From assembly GCA_036381015.1 (NCBI GenBank), contig DASVDR010000029.1, forward strand, positions 1-64,000: 64,000 nucleotides of DNA, read 5' to 3'. The notes beneath the pieces were generated by a model. That model worked only from the letters and a program-made list of their open reading frames with translations, had not been told where the DNA came from and did no database searches. The DNA comes from Gammaproteobacteria bacterium. Its GTDB lineage: Bacteria > Pseudomonadota > Gammaproteobacteria > Steroidobacterales > Rariloculaceae. Of this stretch, positions 8,123 through 15,611 are shown in pieces (the stretch's first letter is position 1; the number at the start of each line of letters is the position of its first letter). The translations under genes and the position numbers were made by a program.

Positions 8123-9304
8123 ATGGCGATGACAATTCCGTCCGTCGACATCGACATGTTCGGCGCCGACTCGGTCCGCAACGCCCGGGCCGTCGACGAC
8201 GAGATCAGGGAGCTCGCGCCGGTCGTGCACCTCGCGCGCGAGGACATCATGGTGCTCGGCCGGTTCGAGCACGTCTCGAACGGGCTCGCCGATTGGCAGT
8301 CGTTCTCGAGCCGGTCGCGGCCCTGGCACGACCCGAAGTCGGTTCGCCCGGAAATCCTCCTGACCGACGATCCGCCGCGCCACACGGAGGTGCGACTCGT
8401 GATCGGCAAGGTGCTCTCGCCGAAGGCGTTGAGCCGGGCGGCCGCGGCGTTTCGTGCGGAGGCGGATGCGGTCGTGGACCGCGCGCTCGCGAGCGGCGGC
8501 GAGGCGATCGACGCCGTGCAGGCTTTGAGCCGGCCGTTCGTCTACAAGGTGCTGCCCGACATCCTCGGGCTGCCCGAATGGGGGCGCGAGCACATGGAGG
8601 CGTTCGGCCATATGGTCTGGGCGACGATGGGGCCGCAGAACGCGCTGTTCGAGGAGGCGATGGCGGGCAGTGAGCCGGTCCTCGCATGGGTCGACGACTG
8701 CTGCAACCGAGAGAATCTCGACCCGGAGGGGCTCGGCATGCAGATGTTCTACGCGGCCGATCGCGGAGAAATCACGCAGGACGAGGCGAAGCTGCTCGTG
8801 CAGATTCTCCTTTCGGCCGCGGCCGACACCACCGTCATGACGTTGGGCACGGCGATGCGCGCCTTTTGCGAGTTTCCGGAGGAGTATCGGCGCTTGCGCG
8901 AGCAGCCGTCGATGATCCGTGCCGCGTTCGACGAAAGCCTTCGTTGGGACTCACCGTCGCGCCTGGCCGGGCGTATCACCGCGCGTGACGTGGAGATCGA
9001 CGGCTACGTGATCCCGGAGGGCACGCGCTGCGGTCTGCTCTTCGCGGCCGCGAATCGCGACCCGCGCAGGTGGGAGGAGCCCGACCGCTTCGACATCGGC
9101 CGCAATCTGAGAGGCCACGTCGGGTGGGGGTACGGCGTGCACATGTGCGTAGGCCGCACGCTCGCGCAGCTCGAGGCCGATGCGATGCTCGGCGCGCTCG
9201 TCGAGAAGGTCGAGCGGTTCGAGGCCGCAGGCGAGCCCGAGCCCTGGATGACGACCATCGGCCACGGGCCCGCGAAGCTGCCGGTCCGCCTCCATCCCGC
9301 GTGA
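8123..9304 (+). CDS. Cytochrome P450, CYP199-like
   Basis: A 393-residue soluble bacterial P450 for NAD(P)H-dependent mono-oxygenation. Visible motifs: I-helix SAAADTTVMT (oxygen-activating region), ExxR in ESLRWDSP, and the heme loop GWGYGVHMCVG with axial Cys342. The first position of the loop is Trp instead of the usual Phe. Overall spacing, DDPPRHTEVR, ENLDPEGLG and the RDPRRWEEPDRFDI region resemble CYP199 enzymes, which demethylate para-substituted benzoates; this is from memory of the family. No ferredoxin or reductase gene is adjacent, so electrons must come from elsewhere. An in-frame GTG at 8114 is an alternative start. Confidence 0.9.
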   Translation: MAMTIPSVDIDMFGADSVRNARAVDDEIRELAPVVHLAREDIMVLGRFEHVSNGLADWQSFSSRSRPWHDPKSVRPEILLTDDPPRHTEVRLVIGKVLSPKALSRAAAAFRAEADAVVDRALASGGEAIDAVQALSRPFVYKVLPDILGLPEWGREHMEAFGHMVWATMGPQNALFEEAMAGSEPVLAWVDDCCNRENLDPEGLGMQMFYAADRGEITQDEAKLLVQILLSAAADTTVMTLGTAMRAFCEFPEEYRRLREQPSMIRAAFDESLRWDSPSRLAGRITARDVEIDGYVIPEGTRCGLLFAAANRDPRRWEEPDRFDIGRNLRGHVGWGYGVHMCVGRTLAQLEADAMLGALVEKVERFEAAGEPEPWMTTIGHGPAKLPVRLHPA

Positions 9305-9309
9305 TCAGG

Positions 9310-9359
9310 AAAAAAGGTGTCAGACACGATTTTCTCGGAAAAGGTGTCAGACACCTTTT
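9310..9359. repeat. Bipartite GGTGTC palindromic element, copy 1
   Basis: Two adjacent near-palindromes, separated by ctcgg, each with arms GGTGTC/GACAC around one central base and flanked by A-runs and T-runs. The second is perfect, with 10-bp arms. It sits between the convergent P450 and DUF6151 genes and supplies the last two codons and the stop of the latter. As RNA, either strand folds into a stem followed by U residues, so a bidirectional terminator is plausible. A second copy with the same two-part layout and orientation lies at 11285-11336. Confidence 0.75.
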
Positions 9360-9994
9360 AGAGCGTCGCGGACGCGCTCGACGCGGCGCCGCTCCTCGTC
9401 CGTCAGCACGTACGGAGCGGCCACGGGCGCGCCGCTTCGCGCGTCGAAAAACGGCGAGCGCTTGTGATCGCCTCGAAGCCGCGCGCCGATCAGCATGCGC
9501 GCCGCGCGCGCCATCAGCCCCAGCGGCGCCCGGGCATGGACGTCGAGCGCCGAGACGTCTCCTTTCGCGAAACGGCCGAAGACCCGGGCGCGGATCGGGC
9601 CGAGGACCGCTTCCCGCCGAGCCGCGTCCGCCGCCACGCACGACTGAATCAGTCCGACGAACGGCAGCCGTCCGGTGGACAGGGTGTTGCCGATCGGCGT
9701 GCGGCAGCAGCTCGTGTACCAGCGAAAAAGCCCCTTCGTCGTCAGCCGCATGCAGGCGAGCCGGTTGGCGCCGGCCGAGATCTCGACGCGTGCGGGAGAG
9801 GTTTGGAAAACCTCCGTTCCGCCGTGAGCGTCCAGGATCTCGTCGGCGCGCTCGAGAAAGTGCGCGAAGGATTGGCAGTCGTCGCAGTAGCACACTGCAC
9901 GAGTGCCTCGCTCGGGCGAGACTCCGCGCAGCACGCCGCGGACGGCGCCGCAAGCGCATTGGATCGGAAGATCGGCGGGCGCCGTCGCAGCCAC
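9347..9994 (-). CDS. DUF6151/GFA-like zinc protein
   Basis: A 215-residue protein with the cysteine pattern of the GFA/CENP-V fold: CACGAVRG near the N-terminus, CYCDDCQSF, and YTSCCRTPIGNT later, expected to hold structural zinc. The C-terminal half (ADAARREAVLGPIRARVFGR and onward) matches my recollection of the DUF6151 subgroup. No reaction is established. The GTG at 9994 is chosen because a promoter upstream would start transcription there; a TTG at 10000 with weak GAGG spacing is an alternative. The gene ends inside the GGTGTC palindrome, so the element donates its C-terminal Gly-Val and stop. It is divergent from the MetE-like gene. Confidence 0.8.
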   Translation of the reverse strand: MAATAPADLPIQCACGAVRGVLRGVSPERGTRAVCYCDDCQSFAHFLERADEILDAHGGTEVFQTSPARVEISAGANRLACMRLTTKGLFRWYTSCCRTPIGNTLSTGRLPFVGLIQSCVAADAARREAVLGPIRARVFGRFAKGDVSALDVHARAPLGLMARAARMLIGARLRGDHKRSPFFDARSGAPVAAPYVLTDEERRRVERVRDALKGV

Positions 9995-10000
9995 GTCCAA

Positions 10001-10029
10001 GTTATAGTCCTCACGGCTGCGGCCGGCAA
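10001..10029 (-). promoter_or_regulatory. Probable promoter of the DUF6151 gene
   Basis: On the minus strand TTGCCG (10029-10024) and TATAAC (10006-10001) are 17 bp apart. The expected transcription start coincides with the GTG at 9994, so translation may be leaderless. Confidence 0.4.
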
Positions 10030-10111
10030 CGTTTTGCGAAGCGCGAGTTGATGCGGGCGAGTGCGATGCGTCGCCCGCCGCATCGGCTCGACCCGCTAGA
10101 ATGGAGGTGCC

Positions 10112-11269
10112 GTGAAAAGGAGCATCGATCGGATTCTCACGACGCACGCCGGCCGGCTCGAGGGGCCGCCGGAGTTTGGCAAGGTCGCCGGCAGCATCCG
10201 CGAGCGTCGGCCGCCGGACCCCGCCGAGGTCGAGCCTCATCTCCAAGGCGCCATCGTTTACGTGCTGCGTAAGCAAGCCGAGGCCGGCATCGACGTGGTC
10301 AGCAACGGGGAGCTGAGCCGTCTCGGCTACTGGGTGTTCAACTATGGCCGGCGCCTGAGCGGGTTGACGAGCCGCGAAGTCAGAGAAGGCGAGCCCGCCT
10401 GGATGGCTCACCGTACGGGCGAGCGCCTGGAGTTCGCCGAGTTCTACGGCGAGCTCGGCTGGGTCGGGTCGCCGGAGCGGATCGTCTGCACCGGTCCGAT
10501 CCGCTACGTCGGCCACGACGAGATCCCGAAAGACATTCAGTTCTTCCAGGCGGCGCTGGCCGAGGCGAACGTCGCGGTCGAGGAGGCGTTCATGTGCGCG
10601 CTCGCGCCGGCCTGGCTCGAGCACTTCTTCCATAACGAATACTACGAAAAGGAGGAAGACTTTCTATTCGCTCTCGCGGATGCGATGCGCCACGAGTACC
10701 GGGCGATCGTCGACGCGGGCTTCGTGCTGCAGATCGACGATCCGGCGCTGCCCGATACTTACGACATGATCGTGCCGGCGCCGCCGATTGAGGAGTATCG
10801 CCGCTTCGCGGCGCTCCGCATCGAGGCGCTGAACCATGCGCTCGAGGGCATTCCTCCGGACCGCGTTCGCTATCACATCTGCTGGGGGAGCTGGCACGGG
10901 CCGCACACGCACGATCTCCCGCTGCGGCACGTCGTCGACCTGATGTTGCGCGTGAACGCCGGCGCGTACTCCGTCGAAGCCGCGAACCCGCGTCACGAGC
11001 ACGAGTGGAAGGTGTGGAAGGACACGAAGCTTCCGGAAGGCAAGATTCTGATTCCCGGCGTGATCAGCCATGCGACGAACGTCGTCGAGCACCCGGAGCT
11101 CGTCGCCGATCGGATCGTCCGTTACGCGGGCCTCGTCGGCCGTGAGAACGTCATCGCCGGCACCGACTGCGGTCTCGGCTTCCGGGTTCATCCGCAGATC
11201 GCGTGGGCCAAGCTCCGAGCGCTCGCCGAGGGGGCCGCGCTCGCGAGCCGTGAGCTCTGGCGGCGTTGA
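10112..11269 (+). CDS. MetE-like (cobalamin-independent methionine synthase family) protein
   Basis: A 385-residue single-domain protein of the UROD/MetE-C barrel superfamily. Zinc-ligand positions of this family are visible: HIC in YHICWGSWHGPHTHD, Glu in YSVEAANPRHEHEW and Cys in IAGTDCGLGFR. It lacks the N-terminal half of full MetE, like YxjG/YxjH or epoxyalkane:CoM transferase-type proteins, so the methyl or alkyl acceptor is a thiol but its identity is unknown. The start is GTG at 10112 with a strong GGAGG at 10103-10107. No other methionine gene is nearby. It is convergent with fic across the second GGTGTC element. Confidence 0.88.
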   Translation: MKRSIDRILTTHAGRLEGPPEFGKVAGSIRERRPPDPAEVEPHLQGAIVYVLRKQAEAGIDVVSNGELSRLGYWVFNYGRRLSGLTSREVREGEPAWMAHRTGERLEFAEFYGELGWVGSPERIVCTGPIRYVGHDEIPKDIQFFQAALAEANVAVEEAFMCALAPAWLEHFFHNEYYEKEEDFLFALADAMRHEYRAIVDAGFVLQIDDPALPDTYDMIVPAPPIEEYRRFAALRIEALNHALEGIPPDRVRYHICWGSWHGPHTHDLPLRHVVDLMLRVNAGAYSVEAANPRHEHEWKVWKDTKLPEGKILIPGVISHATNVVEHPELVADRIVRYAGLVGRENVIAGTDCGLGFRVHPQIAWAKLRALAEGAALASRELWRR

Positions 11270-11284
11270 AAAAGGAGGTGTCCG

Positions 11285-11336
11285 AAAAAAGGTGTCTGAC
11301 ACCATTTCGTTGAAAAAGGTGTCTGACACCTTTTTT
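11285..11336. repeat. Bipartite GGTGTC palindromic element, copy 2
   Basis: The same architecture as the element at 9310: a near-palindrome with imperfect right arm (ACACCATTT), a 5-bp spacer, then a perfect A-run/GGTGTC/GACACC/T-run palindrome. The central base is T instead of A. A more degenerate half copy (aaaaaggaggtgtcc) precedes it at 11268-11282. It lies between the convergent MetE-like and fic genes, and a bidirectional terminator role fits. Confidence 0.75.
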
Positions 11337-11342
11337 CGGGGG

Positions 11343-12482
11343 TCAGGTCTGGTAGCGGCTTTCCGTCTCCACGCCCGCGTAGTAGACCCAGACGTTTTCG
11401 TCGCCCTTCAGCAGCTCCACGTACTTCGGGTGGATGAACAGCGATTCGCGGCCGGATTTGATCTCCGTCAGGATGCCGAGCTCGGCGAGCTGTTTCAGAT
11501 AGACCGACGCCGTCTGGCGCTTCGCGAGCCCTGCGTCGACGACGTGACCGATGCGGCAGTACGGCTGCCGGAACAAGAGCTCCACGAGCTCCCAAGTGTA
11601 GATCTTCGGGAGCTTGCGCTGGATGTACTGCGCCGTGTGACGCATCAGCTCCCGTATCGCCTTGATCTTGTCGGTGGTCCACAGGCAAGTGTTCTCGACG
11701 CAATCGAGCATGTAGAGGATCCACGGCGCCCACGCTCCATTCATCGTGACCTCGAGCAGCAAGCGGTAATAGTCCGCCTTGTTCCTGATGATGTAGCGGC
11801 TCATGTACAGGATCGGGCTGCTCAACAGGTCCTGCTGCACGAGGTAGAGAATGTTCAGCACGCGGCCCGTTCTCCCGTTGCCGTCCGCGAACGGATGGAT
11901 CGCCTCGAACTGGTAATGCTGGATCGCGAGTCGAATCAACGGATCGAGATCGCTCTGCGCGTTGATGAACTGCTCCCAGTTCGCGAGCTTCGCGCGGATC
12001 ACGGCCAGGCCCTCGGGCGGCGTGTACACGACCTGACCCGTCGTGTTGTTCTTCAGCCTCGTGCCCGGGTTCGATCGGATATCGATCTTCTCGCCCTTGA
12101 TCGTTCGGCACACCTCGATGGCCGTATCGATCGAAAGCCTTTTCGACCGAGCCTTGCGCGCCCCTTCGAAAAGCGCCCTCCGGTAGCGCAGCGCCTCCTT
12201 CGTCGCGGCATCCGCGCGATGGTCCGGCAGGTCCGCATACTCGAGCAGCTTGTCGGCCGTGGTCACGATGTTCTCGATCTCGGAGCTGGCCTGCGCCTCG
12301 AGGAGCGGCAACGCATTGGCGAGGACCGTCGCGTTCGGAATGAGCTCCGCGGCCTGCTTGAGGCCGGCGAGCGCGACCCGTGCGGTGATGCACTTCCTCA
12401 GAATCGGCGCGGTCTCGACGTCTTGCGTCGGCGGGGGCAGATCCGGCAGATGGTTGTGGGGGACGACGGGGTCGAAGGCCAT
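11343..12482 (-). CDS. fic: Fic-family AMP-transferase with N-terminal inhibitory motif
   Basis: A 379-residue Fic enzyme expected to transfer AMP to a hydroxyl side chain of a target protein. The full catalytic motif HPFADGNGRTGR starts at His196. An N-terminal Fic_N domain carries an inhibitory-helix motif of the S-x-x-x-E-N type at residues 66-71 (SSEIEN), so it is a class II, self-inhibited Fic whose Glu70 should block the nucleotide site. The C-terminal third looks like a winged helix (RIGHVVDAGLAKRQTASVYLKQLAELGIL), which could allow DNA binding. The layout recalls SoFic. Upstream lies an unusual palindrome array. No antitoxin gene is adjacent, as expected for class II. Confidence 0.92.
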   Translation of the reverse strand: MAFDPVVPHNHLPDLPPPTQDVETAPILRKCITARVALAGLKQAAELIPNATVLANALPLLEAQASSEIENIVTTADKLLEYADLPDHRADAATKEALRYRRALFEGARKARSKRLSIDTAIEVCRTIKGEKIDIRSNPGTRLKNNTTGQVVYTPPEGLAVIRAKLANWEQFINAQSDLDPLIRLAIQHYQFEAIHPFADGNGRTGRVLNILYLVQQDLLSSPILYMSRYIIRNKADYYRLLLEVTMNGAWAPWILYMLDCVENTCLWTTDKIKAIRELMRHTAQYIQRKLPKIYTWELVELLFRQPYCRIGHVVDAGLAKRQTASVYLKQLAELGILTEIKSGRESLFIHPKYVELLKGDENVWVYYAGVETESRYQT

Positions 12483-12544
12483 CCGGAGCCCTCTTGGTCT
12501 ATGAAAATTAGAGATGAATCAACTCATTGAGGCTTCGCGGCTCC

Positions 12545-12767
12545 GATCCGACGCGGATCGCGTCGATTGGATCGACACGTTCCCTGGATATGTCGACAAA
12601 AGCGGATTTTATCGACATTTCCGCGGAACACGTCGATCGGATCGACAAGCTCGAGGCATATGTCGAAAAAGGACGATTTTATCGACATATCCGCACGACG
12701 TGTCGATCGGATCGACGGTTACGCTGGATATGTCGAGAAACCGCACACGTTTCGACCGATCCGAGTT
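12545..12767. repeat. Tandem 70-bp repeat of two alternating palindromes upstream of fic
   Basis: GTCGATYGGATCGAC palindromes occur at 12562-12576, 12632-12646 and 12702-12716, exactly 70 bp apart. Between them lie longer inverted repeats ATATGTCGA...TCGACAT at 12588-12618 and 12658-12690, and a decayed one at 12728-12757. Arms extend through AAAA/TTTT around a 5-6 bp loop. A related palindrome (CGATCCG acg CGGATCG) starts the array near 12544-12560. The 70-bp period is not a multiple of three and the peptide frames shift between units, so this is not a coding repeat. Its position 60-285 bp upstream of the fic start suggests operator or structural DNA. Confidence 0.8.
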
Positions 12768-13043
12768 TAGGCCGGCGGGACGGCGCGGTTCAGCGAACCA
12801 GTACCGAACCCTGATCGATCGCGGCCGCCACGCCGCGAATGCCCGTCCGACACCTTCTCCCGCAGGCGTTGCGACGCGCCGAGCAGCGCGAGGAGGGCGA
12901 GCACGTCGAGCGGTGCGCCGGCTTCCCCCCCGCCACCGTCACTCTCGCCGACGCAGGTGGTGAACACCAGCTGCTGAAGATTTGCGAGAGCTGGTACGTT
13001 ACATAAGCCGGTACGGCTGCACGAGCCGCACGAGAATAGCGTT
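12767..13043 (-). pseudogene. Possible remnant with GlyGly-CTERM-like tail
   Basis: On the minus strand an open frame contains SDGGGGEAGAPLDVLALLALLG, about 12892-12945 (Gly-rich linker, hydrophobic helix, then RLREK). This is the order seen in GlyGly-CTERM sorting signals cleaved by rhombosortase. Upstream residues (CNVPALANLQQLVFTTCVG) also look coding, but the frame runs into the start of the divergent methyltransferase with no good start codon, and extra residues follow the basic tail. I read it as the 3' remnant of a secreted-protein gene. It may be chance. Confidence 0.25.
12771..12831. repeat. 60-bp direct repeat, copy A
   Basis: Begins GCCGGCGGGACGGCGCGGTT and continues through an ACCGA...TGATCGAT...GCGGC tail. 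It matches 13772-13832 at most positions (about eight differences by eye) in the same orientation. The pair brackets the methyltransferase gene. Confidence 0.7.
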
Positions 13044-13757
13044 ATGATCGATCACTCGCGCATATACCGGTCCCGATCGCCGCTGCATTGGCACCACAGG
13101 CGCCGGCTGCGTTCCGTGCTCGAGCTGATCGACGGCCTCTCGTTCGGCTCGCCTCCCATCGCCTACGCCGACGTCGGATGCAGCAACGGCTACGTCACGT
13201 GCCGGATCGTGGAGCGTCTGCCCGCCGCGGAAGCGGCCGGCTTCGACTATTCCGAGGAGCTCTTGGCGGAAGCGCGCAGGCATCATCCCGCTATCCGATT
13301 CTATCGAGTCGACCTCAACAAGACGGTCGAATGGCCGCGGCGCTACGACTTCGTCTCCTGCCTGGAAACGCTCGAGCACGTGGGCGACCTCGAGCGTGCC
13401 GTGCGAAATCTCGCGGCCGCCCTCGCGCCGGGAGGTACGCTGTTGATCTCGGTGCCGATCGAGATCGGGGCATGGGGAACGTTGAAGTTCCTCGCCAAGC
13501 GGAGCTTGGGATACGGCCTCCAGGAGTTGCCGGGCCCTCCGTCGAGCCTCCAATACTTGCGAAAGCTGCTCGTCGGGAGACCCATATCGGTTCTCAGAGA
13601 CGCCCGCAAGAACTGGAGCACTCATTTCGGTTTCGACTATCGAGACGTCGAAGCGAAGCTCGAGGAGTGCGGGCTCGGCATCGCTCGCGCGGAAACGAGG
13701 GCGGGGAACAGGATCATCCTGGCCGGGCGTCGCGAGGACGGCAGTGCGGCCCGATGA
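13044..13757 (+). CDS. Class I SAM-dependent methyltransferase
   Basis: A 237-residue methyltransferase. Motif I is ADVGCSNGYVT (residues about 42-52), the acidic loop after beta2 is GFDYSEE, motif post-II is YRVDLNK, and the SCLETLEHV and LAPGGTLLISVP segments are typical of the Methyltransf_11/23 group. The acceptor is unknown. Lower similarity to small-molecule enzymes and the FLAKRSLGYGLQ insert recall methyltransferases of cell-surface glycan loci, but no such locus surrounds it. The gene stands alone, bracketed by 60-bp direct repeats, possibly an acquired or mobile unit. Confidence 0.85.
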   Translation: MIDHSRIYRSRSPLHWHHRRRLRSVLELIDGLSFGSPPIAYADVGCSNGYVTCRIVERLPAAEAAGFDYSEELLAEARRHHPAIRFYRVDLNKTVEWPRRYDFVSCLETLEHVGDLERAVRNLAAALAPGGTLLISVPIEIGAWGTLKFLAKRSLGYGLQELPGPPSSLQYLRKLLVGRPISVLRDARKNWSTHFGFDYRDVEAKLEECGLGIARAETRAGNRIILAGRREDGSAAR

Positions 13758-13771
13758 CGTCGCTCGGACGG

Positions 13772-13832
13772 GCCGGCGGGACGGCGCGGTTCAACGAACA
13801 CGCACCGAGCCGTGATCGATTGCGGCGCCGCG
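13772..13832. repeat. 60-bp direct repeat, copy B
   Basis: Second copy of the repeat at 12771-12831, same orientation, directly after the methyltransferase stop and 27 bp before the end of the convergent DUF885 gene. Confidence 0.7.
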
Positions 13833-13858
13833 TCGCGGCGGAAGCGTCCCCGAGGCCG

Positions 13859-15583
13859 TCAGAGGCCCATCAGGGCCTTCACGTACTTGGCCGGCGGCGA
13901 GCCGAACGACAGCAGCTCGTCGTGAAACGCGCGCCAATCCGTGATCGGCCCGTGCTCGGCTTCGTAGGCCTCCCGAATGTCGACGATCTCGCTGTATCCG
14001 ACGAAGTAGGTCGAAAGCTGCGTGGACGCGAGCGCCGCCCGGCGCCACTTGCCCGCCGCTTCGCCTTCCTCCTGAAAGCCTTCGTTCATCATCAGATCCA
14101 TCGCCTCCTCCTCGGTCATGTCGCCGGCATGGATCTTCTGATCGAGTATCGCGTTGATGATCGCCCGGGCCTTCATCTTGAGCTGCTGCATCTTGACCTC
14201 GGGGCCGCCGTAGCCATGCTCGACCATCAGCTGCTCGGCATAAAGCGCCCAGCCTTCGACGAACGATCCGCTCGAGAAGATCGCGCGCACCCTCGTCGGG
14301 GCGTCGAATTCGTTCGAGTGGGCGATCTGAAGATAATGACCCGGCATGGCCTCGTGGAACGTGAGGTCCTTCAGCATGTAGTCGTTGTATTCACGGTAGA
14401 ACGATTCCGTGCGCTCCGGGGTCCAGTCCATCGGGGTGGGCGCGATTGCGAAGAACGTCTCGCCGTTCTCCTCGAGAGGGCCGGGCGAATCGCAATACGC
14501 GATCGCTACGCCGCGCTGAAACTCCGGCATCACGATGATCTCGACCGGCTCGTCGGGAAGGCTCACGAGCTCGTGCTCGCCGACGAAGCGGGTGATCTCC
14601 GCAAGATCGGTGCGCGCCTGGTCGACGATCGTGTCGTCGGTCGGGCGGTCTTTCGCGAGCTCGTCGAGCACGCTCTTGATCACGAGCTTGCGGTCCTCGA
14701 GCTGCTCCGGCCGAGCATCCGGAAAGTACTTGCGATAGAGCGGCAGCGCCGTCTCGTACATCGCCGCCTTGGTCTCGGCGAGGCTTTGCTCGGCGCGCTC
14801 GAGGATGGCCTCCATCGAGAGATCCGAATGCAGCGTATGCGCGAGCTTCGCCCGAAACTTCTCCTCTCCCAGACGGAAATCGCCGTTGGACCGCGGCAGC
14901 AGCTCGGACTCGAGCCACTCGCCATAGGCTTCGAGGGCTTCCACCGCGGCCTGCTGCACCGGCTCGATCTCGCGCGCGAGCTCGGGCGCCTGCTCGAGAA
15001 AGCGGCCGAGCTCGTCGCGGACGAGAGAAATCGTGCCTTCGTTTTGCAGCATGGCCGTCTCGGTGTGAATGCGCGGCGGGCTCTTGAGGTTCGTCTTGGC
15101 CGCTTCGATCGCGGCCGGGAACGCCTCGAGGCGCGCCTTCACGCTCCGCAATCGCTCTTCGAGAGGCGCGAAATCCCGCGCCAGAAGCGAGTAGATCGAG
15201 CCGCCGAGGTTGTACTGGAGCGGATTCCACTCGTACTCCCGCAGGACTTCCAGCGCAAAAATCGAGGCGTCGATCGTCGCTTTCAGGATCTCGTAGTCGA
15301 CGGCGTTCGTCTCGTCGAGCCTCGAAGGGTCGATCTCGGCGAGCCGCTCCTGAAACTTCCGCTCACGGGCGAGGTTGGCGCGGACACCTTCGACACTGTA
15401 GTCGTTGAGCCGGTCGTCGTAGCGATGATCGCCGAGCGCCGTGGCGAGCTCCGGGTTCATCGCCAAGAGCTCCTCGACGTACTCGTCGGCCAGCGACTCG
15501 AAGAGCGCGTCTTGCGCGTTCGCGCCGTCCCACGCGAACACGGCGCCGACGACGCACACCCACAGCATCGTGGTATTCCGCAT
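13859..15583 (-). CDS. Secreted DUF885 metallohydrolase
   Basis: A 574-residue exported protein. A signal peptide (MLWVCVVGAVFAWDGANAQD) is followed by an all-helical DUF885 domain. The metal-site motif is His410-EAMPGH-416 with the second-shell GSFVEGWALYAE about 35 residues later. The pattern is that of M3-like zinc peptidases, so peptide or small-amide hydrolysis in the periplasm is likely, but the substrate is unknown. Length is usual for the family (about 570-610). It lies 28 bp downstream of the SDR gene on the same strand and may be co-transcribed. Confidence 0.9.
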   Translation of the reverse strand: MRNTTMLWVCVVGAVFAWDGANAQDALFESLADEYVEELLAMNPELATALGDHRYDDRLNDYSVEGVRANLARERKFQERLAEIDPSRLDETNAVDYEILKATIDASIFALEVLREYEWNPLQYNLGGSIYSLLARDFAPLEERLRSVKARLEAFPAAIEAAKTNLKSPPRIHTETAMLQNEGTISLVRDELGRFLEQAPELAREIEPVQQAAVEALEAYGEWLESELLPRSNGDFRLGEEKFRAKLAHTLHSDLSMEAILERAEQSLAETKAAMYETALPLYRKYFPDARPEQLEDRKLVIKSVLDELAKDRPTDDTIVDQARTDLAEITRFVGEHELVSLPDEPVEIIVMPEFQRGVAIAYCDSPGPLEENGETFFAIAPTPMDWTPERTESFYREYNDYMLKDLTFHEAMPGHYLQIAHSNEFDAPTRVRAIFSSGSFVEGWALYAEQLMVEHGYGGPEVKMQQLKMKARAIINAILDQKIHAGDMTEEEAMDLMMNEGFQEEGEAAGKWRRAALASTQLSTYFVGYSEIVDIREAYEAEHGPITDWRAFHDELLSFGSPPAKYVKALMGL

Positions 15584-15611
15584 GCGTTCCTCCCTTTTCA
15601 GGAGCGGAGAT

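Noticed and set aside
10097-10102. TAGAAT as -10 box of the MetE-like gene
   Set aside because: No -35 element at suitable spacing, and the strong GGAGG after it indicates a normal leader.
12545-12767. CRISPR-like regular repeats
   Set aside because: The 15-bp palindromes are evenly spaced, but the sequences between them are also repeated and palindromic, not unique spacers, and no cas genes are present.
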